The translations under genes and the position numbers were made by a program. 20,971 bases of DNA from NCBI GenBank assembly GCA_964542475.1, contig CAZIUL010000069.1:1-20971 (forward strand), read 5' to 3'. Below, one piece after another: positions 7,883-15,777 of this stretch. A model generated the notes under the pieces. The model saw only the letters and a list, made by a program, of their open reading frames with translations, did not search any database and had not been told where the DNA came from. Source of the stretch: CAZIUL01 sp964542475. Lineage in GTDB: Bacteria > Planctomycetota > B15-G4 > CAYZWU01. The stretch's first letter is position 1. The number at the start of each line of letters is the position of its first letter.

Positions 7883-9094
7883 ATGAAAAAAGGAGACTCG
7901 ACCTTCCCCGATGCCAGGATCCCTTACGGCACCTGGGGAAGCAGTTATTTCCCCGCGTGGCAGATGTCGCCGATCGCGGAGGTGAACATCGGCCAGTTCG
8001 CGGGCGAGGCTGCGAACAGGATACTTGGCATGAGGAAGGTGCCCAAGAACAAGCTCGAATACCTCGTGATAGGGTCGACCATCCCCTGGCACTGGAAGTT
8101 CTGGACAGCTCCGCTGGTCTCTTCGTGCCTGGGCCAGAGGCTTGCGGGCTTTCACATGGAGCAGGCGTGCGCGACAGGCCTGCAGGCAGCCATGCTTGCG
8201 GGAGGCGAGGTGCAGGGCGGCTCATGCGATGTTTGCTGCGTGCTCACCTTCGACCGCACGAGCGACTCGCCGGTTGGTGTCTTTCCCGAACGCCGCGCAT
8301 ACGAGAGGACGATGGCTATCAGCGACGTGTGGGACAATTTCGGGTTCGACCCTGCCACCGGCAACGCCATGATCGCAACAGCGGGGGTTGCGGCCAGAAA
8401 GTACAGGCTCCACAAAAAAGAGGTGGATGAGCTCACCTGCTTCCGCTACGAGCAGTACTTCGAGGCAAAGGACTCGGGCTTCCTTGACCGCGTGCTCGTG
8501 CCGCTGGAGGTGCTGAACAACCAGGGCCGCCCGCTTGGCGTGGTTGACGATGACGCGGGCGTTAGAAAGCTCTCATTGGACGGGCTCCGCGCCATGCGCG
8601 AGCTCGACACATGCGTTACAGGCGGCACGCAGACACACGCGTCCGACGGCATGGCTGTAATGCTCGTGACATCGAAGGACAAGGCAAAGGAGCTGAGCCC
8701 GAGGCCGGAGATCGATATCCGTTTCATCGCAAAGGCTGAAGTAAGGGCCGGCTCGAGCCTCATGCCGGAAGCGCCCGCGCTAGCGGTTCAAAAGCTCTTG
8801 AAGCGCACCGGGCTATCCATGGATGATATGGCCGTGGTCAAGAACCACAATCCGTTCGCCCTGAACGACGTCATTTTCTCGAAGGTAATGGACTACGACT
8901 GGCACAAGATGAACAAGACCGGCTGCCCGCTGGTGTGGGGACACCCCCAGGGGCCCACGCTCGCCAGGGTTCTGATCGAGGGTCTGGAAGAGGCGGTTGA
9001 TCTCGGCGGAGGCTACGTGCTGGTTTTCGGGTGCGCGGCGGGCGATGTGGGCATCGCCGCTGTTTTTGAGGTTTCGGAAGGAGGTGAGCGGTAA
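7883..9094 (+). CDS. Thiolase family protein (acetyl-CoA acyltransferase-like)
   Basis: This cytoplasmic thiolase should cleave 3-ketoacyl-CoA with CoA, or condense acyl-CoAs. Numbered from the ATG at 7883, the nucleophilic Cys is C96 (EQACATGLQA), the general-base motif is GHPQG with H354, and the second Cys is C384 (GCAAGDVG). The usual NEAF motif is replaced by NHNPF (321-325), suggesting a divergent, non-canonical subfamily. I prefer 7883 over the in-frame ATG at 7877. The ribosome-binding site GAGGAG (7871-7876) touches the first ATG but is 6 nt from the second. The stop overlaps the next start as TAATG, so the two genes are translationally coupled. Length is near the family norm of about 390-430 residues. 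The acyl substrate is unknown. Confidence 0.9.
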   Translation: MKKGDSTFPDARIPYGTWGSSYFPAWQMSPIAEVNIGQFAGEAANRILGMRKVPKNKLEYLVIGSTIPWHWKFWTAPLVSSCLGQRLAGFHMEQACATGLQAAMLAGGEVQGGSCDVCCVLTFDRTSDSPVGVFPERRAYERTMAISDVWDNFGFDPATGNAMIATAGVAARKYRLHKKEVDELTCFRYEQYFEAKDSGFLDRVLVPLEVLNNQGRPLGVVDDDAGVRKLSLDGLRAMRELDTCVTGGTQTHASDGMAVMLVTSKDKAKELSPRPEIDIRFIAKAEVRAGSSLMPEAPALAVQKLLKRTGLSMDDMAVVKNHNPFALNDVIFSKVMDYDWHKMNKTGCPLVWGHPQGPTLARVLIEGLEEAVDLGGGYVLVFGCAAGDVGIAAVFEVSEGGER

Positions 9095-11193
9095 TGACGA
9101 CATCCATGAGACAACCAACAATCGAGACGCTCGGTCTCGGCACAGTGATCGACATCTTCAAGAACGGGCGCCTGCCCGCCAATGCGGGTGAGCTCGTGGA
9201 CAAGGTGTTCGGCCCTGATGACGGAAACGGCCGCGGCTCTTTGGTCATCTCCGGCGCGAACGGGATCGTGGGCGCGGGCAAGGCCATGCAGTTAGGCTCG
9301 CGGCTCGAGCCCTTTGGGGTGCCCATCGTGGCTCTCGACTTTCCGGGAGTTCCCGACGGGATCGGCAAGCAGTACCCGGGACTCGAAAGCGCGTTCGGAA
9401 AAGGCGGTGCTCAGAAGATCATGCAGCACGTTACATGCCTGCACTACGACGGATCGAACCTGCCCCCAAGACTCGACCTGTTCAAGCCGCGCTTTCTGCT
9501 CGAGGCGATCCCCGAGATCCTCGACCTGAAAAAAGCGCACTACGATGTTTTCCGGGCCAGGTATCCGGGCATCGAGATCCGCTCGGTCACATCGGGCTTT
9601 CCGTCGTCCGAGCTGGGAGTGGGCATCGCTCACCCCGCGTTCCCGCACGAGATTAACAAGATCTGGGAGATCGTGGAGAAGGAGCCATCCGACATTACCA
9701 AGCTTTTATGGGCGCTCGGCATGATTCCGCTGCCTGTGAGCGACAACTGGTCGTTCGTGCTGGATGTTCTATTCTGCGGCCTTACCATGATAGGCGCAAA
9801 CTACCACGGCGCGTCCAACATGCCGTACTGGAAGATCGACAAGCACGTGCGCAAGCTTCTCGGGCCGAACCCGTTCAGGGCGCATGACGCGATCGGGGCG
9901 AAAGGCGCCAACTTCCTGACGTGGTCGTGCCTCGTTCACCTGAGCAAGCACTACGGCGATCTTTTCACACCGCCGTCCGAGCTCGTGGAAAAAAAGGAGA
10001 GCGGGGATAACTGGTACCCGCAGAACCACTTCAGGCCGGCGGTCAACTGGACGCTTGATGATGCGGAAGAGGAGGATTTCGAGACCAGGATCCTCGGCCC
10101 GCTCTTTCAGATGACAAGCCTTCTTCTGCACGAGAAGAGAGCTCATTTCACACACATCAACTCCGTGGGCGAGCTTTGCGCGCAGTTCGGAAAAGGCATG
10201 CTCGCGAAGATCCGCGATCACGGGCCCGAGGAGTCCGTGAAAATCGTTGAGAAGTATCACAAGCTCCATCCCGAAGCAGCCGCGTCGAGCTGGCACCCGG
10301 ACGCATTCGAAGGAATGGACTCCCCGCAGTGGGCGCAGCTCTATGTCAACGCCGAACACGACGGCGATACAGGGGTGATCACGCTGAGCCGCGAAAGTTA
10401 TTCGAGCGATGTGGACGCCGAGCTGAACCGCGCGATCGACTGGCTTGGGAAGGAGGGCATCGAGCGGATTATCGTGACAGGCGATTTCCACCTCTCCACG
10501 CAGATGGTGGGCGCTGACACTGTCGAGTTCTTCCCGGCGCTTGAGGAAGAGGAAAAAGGGTTCGACATCGCGGCGTCCTGGTCGCGCACCGCCAGGAGGC
10601 TCAACAGCGAGTTCCGCACATCGGTGGGCCTGATAAACGGCAAGCGCTGCCTCGGAGGAATGCTTGAGCTTCTTTTGCACTGCCACTACCTGGTATCGAT
10701 TGAAGGCGCTGATCTTGGCATGCCCGAGGTAACGCTTCCGGTGGTGCCGGGCATGGAAGGGTGCCACTGGCCGTTCAGGAAAGCAGCGCCCGAAAACCGG
10801 GGTAAGCTCCTGAATCTCCTCCTGACCGGAAAACCGGTCAAGGCCGAGAATGCAATAGGCTGGCTGACCGATTTTGCCGGCCCGCTGGACGAGGCGATCA
10901 GCACCGCGTGGAAGATCGCCACGGGCGGGGAGCACGGCATCAAAAAGCGTGAGCTCGAAGAAGGCGTCATGAAGGAGCTGCCGGACGAATCAGCAGCCGG
11001 AATCGGGCCGGCAGGCGATGCTGCGACCAAGGGAGCACGGAAGGCGATCCTGGAAAACGTGATCGCAAGCTGCGGCGCGCCTCTGGGCGAGGCGATCGAG
11101 ATCCAGGCCAGGCGCTCGGCCGGTTTCATGACAGACGCGCTGTGCAGAAAAGGCGCCATAGGCCAGATGTGCATAAAGACCATGAACGTTTGA
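9094..11193 (+). CDS. 3-hydroxyacyl-CoA dehydrogenase / enoyl-CoA hydratase fusion (HAD N-terminal, crotonase C-terminal)
   Basis: This 699-residue bifunctional beta-oxidation enzyme should hydrate enoyl-CoA and oxidise the 3-hydroxyacyl-CoA with NAD. The N-terminal Rossmann region has GANGIVGAG (54-62) with an acidic D82. H180 and E192 (AHPAFPHEINKIWEIV) reproduce the 12-residue spacing of the HAD catalytic His-Glu pair. A helical HAD C-terminal part and linker run to about 420. The crotonase part has both catalytic Glu positions, E525 (GGMLEL) and E545 (MPEVTLPVVPG), 20 residues apart as in classic hydratase. The domain order is the reverse of FadB/FadJ and resembles HAD-crotonase fusions known from archaea and some bacteria. 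A strong AAGGAGGTG site overlaps the end of the thiolase gene. In the position of the HAD substrate-site Asn (motif F-I-V-N-R) there appears to be Asp (FVLD). Confidence 0.85.
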   Translation: MTTSMRQPTIETLGLGTVIDIFKNGRLPANAGELVDKVFGPDDGNGRGSLVISGANGIVGAGKAMQLGSRLEPFGVPIVALDFPGVPDGIGKQYPGLESAFGKGGAQKIMQHVTCLHYDGSNLPPRLDLFKPRFLLEAIPEILDLKKAHYDVFRARYPGIEIRSVTSGFPSSELGVGIAHPAFPHEINKIWEIVEKEPSDITKLLWALGMIPLPVSDNWSFVLDVLFCGLTMIGANYHGASNMPYWKIDKHVRKLLGPNPFRAHDAIGAKGANFLTWSCLVHLSKHYGDLFTPPSELVEKKESGDNWYPQNHFRPAVNWTLDDAEEEDFETRILGPLFQMTSLLLHEKRAHFTHINSVGELCAQFGKGMLAKIRDHGPEESVKIVEKYHKLHPEAAASSWHPDAFEGMDSPQWAQLYVNAEHDGDTGVITLSRESYSSDVDAELNRAIDWLGKEGIERIIVTGDFHLSTQMVGADTVEFFPALEEEEKGFDIAASWSRTARRLNSEFRTSVGLINGKRCLGGMLELLLHCHYLVSIEGADLGMPEVTLPVVPGMEGCHWPFRKAAPENRGKLLNLLLTGKPVKAENAIGWLTDFAGPLDEAISTAWKIATGGEHGIKKRELEEGVMKELPDESAAGIGPAGDAATKGARKAILENVIASCGAPLGEAIEIQARRSAGFMTDALCRKGAIGQMCIKTMNV

Positions 11194-11208
11194 TCGACAT
11201 CGAATTTC

Positions 11209-13347
11209 ATGACTGAAAAAACAAAAGCAGGCACGGGACCGCGCGGCGGCATGCAGCTACCCGGGGTTCTGTGCGTTTATCTTTTCACCCACGTTTTTGC
11301 TTTCGTTGCGCTCGGAGCAGCCGTGTCAGCCGGTGCTTCACCTTTCCCGCAAAGAGCGGAAGAGGAGGCACGGAAAGAGCTGGATGTGCTCGAAGGGAGC
11401 GCAAACCTTCTCCTTCACAGCTATCTGATGGATGTTGCGAAAGCCCAGTTCGATGCCAGGAAGCGCGCGCTCGAGGAAGCAGAGGCATCACCGGGCATGA
11501 TGGGGCTTCGCATCGGTGGGCTTCGCGAGGCCTACAGGTCGATCCTCGGCCCTTTCCCGGATAAAACCCCTTTGAACGCAATGAACACGGGAACCATCCG
11601 CTGCAGCGGATTTTGCATCGAAAAAATCGTTTTCGAGAGCAGGCCCTGCCATCATGTGACGGCCAACTGCTACGTTCCGGAGAAAGGGACAGGTCCATAC
11701 CCCGCGGTGCTCGTGATGTGCGGGCATAGCGCGGAGGGCAAGGCGTTCGAAACATACCAGCACGTTTGTATTCTTCTCGCCGCAAACGGTTTCATTGCGC
11801 TCATCGTGGATCCGATCAGCCAGGGGGAGCGGTACCAGTTCCTTGATGCGGATGGAAAACCCGCCACTCGCGGGGGTACGACCGACCACTCGATCCTGGA
11901 TGTTGGAGCCAAGCTTGCAGGCACGTGCGTGGCAGCATACGAGGCCTGGGACAACATCCGGGGAATCGACTACCTTGTGAGCCGTCCTGATGTGGACTCC
12001 GGACGGATCGGGTGCACCGGAAACTCGGGCGGGGGCACCCAGACAACGTTTCTGATCCCGCTCGACGAGCGCATAAGAGCTGCCGCACCGTCGTGCTTTG
12101 TCATGACGCGCGAGCGGCTTTTCGAAACGATCGGCCCGCAGGACGGATGCCAGCACATGGCCGGAGAGGGCGCGCTCGGAATCGAGCACGCGGATTATCT
12201 GACAATGTTCGCGCCAAGGCCTGTCAGGATTCTGGCAGCGGAACAGGACTTCTTCGATTTCGACGCAACCAAGCAGGCTTTCAAGGAGGCAAAGCGCGCA
12301 TTCAGCGCCCTCGGTGTCCCTGATAAGGTGGACCTTTTTTCGTACGATGACACGCATGGTTTTTCCAGGCCAAGACGCATGGCAGCGGTCCAGTGGATGA
12401 AACGCTGGCTGATGAACGATAGCGGCGCTGTCTTGGAAGCAAGAGCAGAGACACAAAAGGAAGAAGACCTGCTGGTTGCCGAAACCGGGCAGGTCATGAG
12501 CAGCTGGGAAAACGAAAAAAACGTCGCTGACATGAACCTGGAGCTTGCAAATGCTCTTGCCGAAATGCGCGGCAGCTTCTGGCGCGATCACGATAAAACG
12601 GAATGCCTGGCGGAAGCAGCGCGGCTTGCAAACATCCGTCTTCCGGTGGATGAACCGGAAATCAAGCAAACCGGAACGATCGAACGTGAATCGTGCCGCA
12701 TCGAAAAGCTGGTGCTCACACGACCCGGCGAGGTGCCTGTGCCCGGGCTTCTGTTCGTTCCAAGGAGAACGTACGGGAACAAGGACAAAGACACAAAAAG
12801 GCTGCCCGCGGTGCTGTACGTGGACGGCAGGGGAAAGTCTGCAAGCGCACATCCGGGCGGGGCCTTGGACACGCTCGCGGCCGAGGGCAGAATCGTTCTT
12901 TCCATTGACCTGAGAGGCTTCGGCGAAACGGAAGACGACCATACCAAAAACCTTTCCAAGCACCGGAACAGAGAGCACAGGTGCGCCGTGCTCTCCATTC
13001 ACATCGGAAGGCCGCTTCTGGGACAGCGCACGGAAGACATTCTCGCGGCGTTTCAGGCGCTGCGCAGCCGGGAGGATGTGGACCCCGATTCGATCAGCCT
13101 CGTGGGGTGCGGGCGCGCAGGACCACCGGCGCTACACGCCGCGGCATTGGAGCCTTGCATCGCAAAGGTGACCGTAAAAGACTCCATCAGTTCATGGATT
13201 GATGTGGTTGCATCACCTCTGGCGCATGACATGGTGACACACGTGGTGCCGTTCGCGCTCACACGCTACGACCTTCCGGACCTGGAGCGTGCCATTGCCC
13301 CGCGCCCGGTCGTGATTTTCGACCCTGTGGATCTTTCAGAAATGTAG
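11209..13347 (+). CDS. Two-domain alpha/beta hydrolase, acetyl xylan esterase/dipeptidyl-peptidase-like, exported
   Basis: This 712-residue protein starts with a signal-peptide-like segment (hydrophobic about 16-40). It then carries an alpha/beta hydrolase related to acetyl xylan esterases: oxyanion region CGHS (171-174), nucleophile elbow GNSGG with S273, acid near D347 (AAEQDFFDFD) and H383 (YDDTHGF). A second hydrolase-like domain begins near 490 (LLFVP, VLYVDGRG, DLRGFGET). Its elbow reads VGCGRAG (632-638), so no serine nucleophile is present and that half is probably inactive or structural. The likely role is deacetylation or ester cleavage of plant-type or other polysaccharide. It begins 15 bp after the beta-oxidation gene and may be read through from it, though function suggests a separate pathway. 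No clear ribosome-binding site is seen at the chosen ATG. Confidence 0.8.
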   Translation: MTEKTKAGTGPRGGMQLPGVLCVYLFTHVFAFVALGAAVSAGASPFPQRAEEEARKELDVLEGSANLLLHSYLMDVAKAQFDARKRALEEAEASPGMMGLRIGGLREAYRSILGPFPDKTPLNAMNTGTIRCSGFCIEKIVFESRPCHHVTANCYVPEKGTGPYPAVLVMCGHSAEGKAFETYQHVCILLAANGFIALIVDPISQGERYQFLDADGKPATRGGTTDHSILDVGAKLAGTCVAAYEAWDNIRGIDYLVSRPDVDSGRIGCTGNSGGGTQTTFLIPLDERIRAAAPSCFVMTRERLFETIGPQDGCQHMAGEGALGIEHADYLTMFAPRPVRILAAEQDFFDFDATKQAFKEAKRAFSALGVPDKVDLFSYDDTHGFSRPRRMAAVQWMKRWLMNDSGAVLEARAETQKEEDLLVAETGQVMSSWENEKNVADMNLELANALAEMRGSFWRDHDKTECLAEAARLANIRLPVDEPEIKQTGTIERESCRIEKLVLTRPGEVPVPGLLFVPRRTYGNKDKDTKRLPAVLYVDGRGKSASAHPGGALDTLAAEGRIVLSIDLRGFGETEDDHTKNLSKHRNREHRCAVLSIHIGRPLLGQRTEDILAAFQALRSREDVDPDSISLVGCGRAGPPALHAAALEPCIAKVTVKDSISSWIDVVASPLAHDMVTHVVPFALTRYDLPDLERAIAPRPVVIFDPVDLSEM

Positions 13348-13365
13348 TCAGAAGTTGTGTCGGCG

Positions 13366-13380
13366 CAACAGTTCCTGTTG
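13366..13380 (+). other. Small hairpin after the esterase gene
   Basis: CAACAG-TTC-CTGTTG is a perfect 6-bp stem with a 3-nt loop, 18 nt after the esterase stop. No T-tract follows, so it may stabilise the 3' end rather than terminate transcription. Confidence 0.35.
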
Positions 13381-13410
13381 AACGGTTACCCGGTTTCCAT
13401 GGATTAAGAG

Positions 13411-13899
13411 ATGTCAAAAATGAAACGACAATGCTATCTGCTACTGAGCGCAATGTTAATAGCGGGGGTTTCGTGCACAACGCCGATTGTCAAGCATGAA
13501 GAGAAATGCAAGGAGCTTGTGGATCTGTGCGCCTGTTTCCTGGATCACTACAGCGAGGGCCGTTTTGAAGAGGTAGAGCGCCTGTTCGCTCCACATGCCA
13601 TAGTAGCCATCGATCGCGCGGACAAGGACCGCCAAAGCATCATCACCGCCGAGCAGTTCATGGCCTGGACCCGGACCAGCTGGGATAAAGGCACCCGTTT
13701 TACGGAAATCCTCGCGGGCCGACCGATCGTTCTTCGCGACCACAAAATAGCATGTGTATGGGCGCCTTACATTGTCGAGTCTGACAATGGGAGCGCGGAG
13801 GGGATTGACGTTTTTCAGTGGATCAAGATGGATGGGAATTGGCGGCTTGTGAGCTTGTCCTACACGAATCGAAGCGTTCCGGATCCTTCAAGTGAATAA
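13411..13899 (+). CDS. NTF2/SnoaL-like domain lipoprotein
   Basis: This 162-residue protein has a lipoprotein-like signal (MLIAGVSC, Cys22, with a non-ideal residue at -3). It continues into a cone-fold NTF2-like domain: FLDHYSEGRFEEVERLF, a central WTRTSWDKG segment, and the ending IDVFQWIKMDGNWRLVSLSYTNR characteristic of nuclear-transport-factor-2-like/DUF4440-type proteins. Such domains bind small ligands or act as unknown enzymes; no active site can be assigned. It lies 63 bp after the esterase and 96 bp before the Tat isomerase-like gene, all on the same strand, so a shared transcript is possible. An ATG at 13420 (residue 4) is an equally plausible start. Confidence 0.75.
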   Translation: MSKMKRQCYLLLSAMLIAGVSCTTPIVKHEEKCKELVDLCACFLDHYSEGRFEEVERLFAPHAIVAIDRADKDRQSIITAEQFMAWTRTSWDKGTRFTEILAGRPIVLRDHKIACVWAPYIVESDNGSAEGIDVFQWIKMDGNWRLVSLSYTNRSVPDPSSE

Positions 13900-13995
13900 A
13901 GCAGACTGGAGGAGGATGTTGCTGATCTTTTTGCAGTTCGGCCTCACAGGGAGTTTCTTCAACACTGTCATGTGGCACAAATGGAGGAATTGAAC

Positions 13996-15540
13996 ATGTG
14001 TTGTTCTTGTAATTCATCAGAAATGAATCGCCGCGAATTTATAGGTGTTTCAGCACTTGGAGCCGCAGGAGCCGGCCTGGTCCTGTCATCAGGAAAAATT
14101 TCGGCTGCATCAAGCCAGTGGGAGCCCCGAAAACCAATGATCCGCACCGGCAAAGCGCTGACCGTACAACCGATTTTGTTGTACGGCATACCCAAAAGAC
14201 AGAAACAAACGTCCTGGCGGGCATGGGGCGGACTTCAGACAAAAGAGGATTTTGCAAACGAAGTGAATCGAATTTCTGTAGAACTCGAGAAGCTGCAAAA
14301 AAAAGCGGATTTTGAGTTAATCATCAAACCGTTGGTGCAGGTACGGAATACCGAAGAGGCCAAAAAGATACGCGATGCCGGCAATTACGATGTGCCGCTT
14401 GTTTACGCCGCGACCGGCTGGACAACGGTGCTGGAGGCATGCTTTTCTGAAAAACGCAACAATTTGATTTTTTTGCGCCACCGCTCCGGGCCGGTCTACC
14501 TGTGGTACGAGATCGTGCACAACCGTTTCTTACGGCAGGGCGGCGGGGATACGGAGTTGGACGAATACCGCAACCCCTCCGGCATGGATATTCATGATGT
14601 TGTTGTCGATGATTATGACCAGGTTTTAACAAAACTCCGGGCGCTTTACGGCGTTCACAATTTTGTCGGTCATCGTATTGTTGCCCTTGGCGGCCCTTCC
14701 GGCTGGTGTAATGCACAGGCACCGGAGATTGCCAAGAACAAATATCATTTGGACATCGTCACTGTTAATTATGACGATCTGGAAAAACGGATCAAAAGAG
14801 CTCAATCTGATGGGGCTCGTGTTGATCGGGCGGAAAAAGGCGCACATAATTACCTTTCCCTCCCCCACACAACGTTGCACACCGACAGGCAATTCGTGGT
14901 CAACTGTTTTTTGCTTTACGACGTCATGAAAGAGTATCTTGCGGAGTATGATTCCTCGAGCTTTACCATAAAAAACTGTATGAGCACTGTCATGCCGATT
15001 TCGAAAACCACGGCATGCCTCTCTCTCAGCCTGCTCAATGACGAAGGTTATCTCGCATTCTGTGAATCAGACTTCAACGTCATCCCGTCGGGCATACTGT
15101 TACACTATATTTCCGGCAAACCGGTGTTTTTGAACGATCCCACCTTTCCGCATCACGGCATGGTCACCTGCGCCCACTGCACGGCACCGCGCCGAATGGA
15201 TGGTAAAAACTATGCCACCGCCAAGGTTGTCACGCATTTCGAGTCGGATTACGGTGCCACTCCCAAGGTGGAATTGCCGCTTGACACGCCGGTCACCATG
15301 GTATGCCCTGATGGAAGGCAGGAGAAGTGGCTTGGTTTTACCGGCAAAATCGAAAAAAATCCGTTTCATGACATTTGTCGCTCACAATACGATATTGGTA
15401 TTGATGGAGACTGGAAGAAGTTGCTGCGCGATCATCGTGGATTTCACTGGATGATGGCGGTTGGCGACCATACAAATGAAATGGCGTACGCATGTCCAAA
15501 AGTGGGCATTGACTGGACAAACACGTCGGAAAACGCATAA
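13996..15540 (+). CDS. Tat-exported sugar-isomerase-like protein (L-fucose/L-arabinose isomerase fold)
   Basis: The protein has 514 residues from the ATG at 13996, chosen because GGAGG (13983-13987) lies 8 nt upstream; an in-frame ATG at 13972 lacks such a site. The N-terminus has an unusual CCSC pair-triplet (2-5), then a twin-arginine signal (NRREFIG, RR at 12-13) and a Ala/Gly-rich hydrophobic stretch. The C-terminal half has CESDFNVIPSG (ESD about 357-359), HH at 386-387 and TCAHCTAPRRM. These resemble the metal-ligand region of L-fucose isomerase C-terminal domains. Export of an isomerase-fold protein is odd, since the classic enzymes are cytoplasmic, so the role may differ. The gene is visibly more AT-rich than its neighbours. 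Its TAA stop is completed by the first two bases of a palindromic repeat. Confidence 0.7.
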   Translation: MCCSCNSSEMNRREFIGVSALGAAGAGLVLSSGKISAASSQWEPRKPMIRTGKALTVQPILLYGIPKRQKQTSWRAWGGLQTKEDFANEVNRISVELEKLQKKADFELIIKPLVQVRNTEEAKKIRDAGNYDVPLVYAATGWTTVLEACFSEKRNNLIFLRHRSGPVYLWYEIVHNRFLRQGGGDTELDEYRNPSGMDIHDVVVDDYDQVLTKLRALYGVHNFVGHRIVALGGPSGWCNAQAPEIAKNKYHLDIVTVNYDDLEKRIKRAQSDGARVDRAEKGAHNYLSLPHTTLHTDRQFVVNCFLLYDVMKEYLAEYDSSSFTIKNCMSTVMPISKTTACLSLSLLNDEGYLAFCESDFNVIPSGILLHYISGKPVFLNDPTFPHHGMVTCAHCTAPRRMDGKNYATAKVVTHFESDYGATPKVELPLDTPVTMVCPDGRQEKWLGFTGKIEKNPFHDICRSQYDIGIDGDWKKLLRDHRGFHWMMAVGDHTNEMAYACPKVGIDWTNTSENA

Positions 15541-15715
15541 CCCGCTTATTTCATACTCTTCGTCGCGAGGTAGCTGTAAACTGTGATGTGGCAAGGCGCA
15601 TGTCAGGAGACGACCGCAGGCCTGTTCTTACAGGTTGAGGATCGTCTCCTGGCATGAAACGCAGCCACAGTGCAGTTTACGGTGCCGCAGCAGAAGAGGA
15701 TGAAATAAGCGGGTT
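15539..15715. repeat. 177-bp palindromic intergenic element, full copy 2
   Basis: This is a near-identical second copy of the element at 3292-3468. The first 16 bases (AACCCGCTTATTTCAT) are perfectly mirrored at the right end. CAGGAGACGA (15604-15613) pairs with TCGTCTCCTG (15642-15651), and CCTGT-TCTT-ACAGG (15621-15634) forms the apex at the exact centre. Again it lies between convergent genes: it overlaps the last two bases of the isomerase-like stop codon and is 62 nt from the heparinase-like stop. Confidence 0.87.
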
Positions 15716-15728
15716 AAGACCATGGGAT

Positions 15729-15748
15729 CTCAAAAGACAGTTTTTGAG
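15729..15748. terminator. Hairpin between convergent genes, possible terminator of the heparinase-like gene
   Basis: CTCAAAA (15729-15735) pairs with TTTTGAG (15742-15748) across a 6-nt loop, 30 nt beyond the heparinase-like stop. The stem is A/T-rich and there is no separate U-tract, so terminator function is tentative. Confidence 0.3.
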
Positions 15749-15777
15749 CTGCCCTCGTTGCCGGCCGGTTATCACCT

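Noticed and set aside
9769..10935. Long antisense frame (388 codons) in the HAD-crotonase gene
   Set aside because: The sense frame carries both catalytic sets; the antisense product has no recognisable pattern.
11488..13002. Long antisense frame (504 codons) in the esterase gene
   Set aside because: No ribosome-binding site or domain is seen, and the sense product is clearly an alpha/beta hydrolase.
13916..13993. 25-codon leader-like ORF just upstream of the Tat isomerase-like gene
   Set aside because: The GGAGGAGG stretch is too close to its ATG, and there is no attenuation-type structure or codon run to support a leader peptide.
3292..15715. The two full palindromes as the ends of a 12-kb composite transposon
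   Set aside because: There is no transposase or integrase between them, no target-site duplication, and each element is itself a palindrome with further copies outside the interval.
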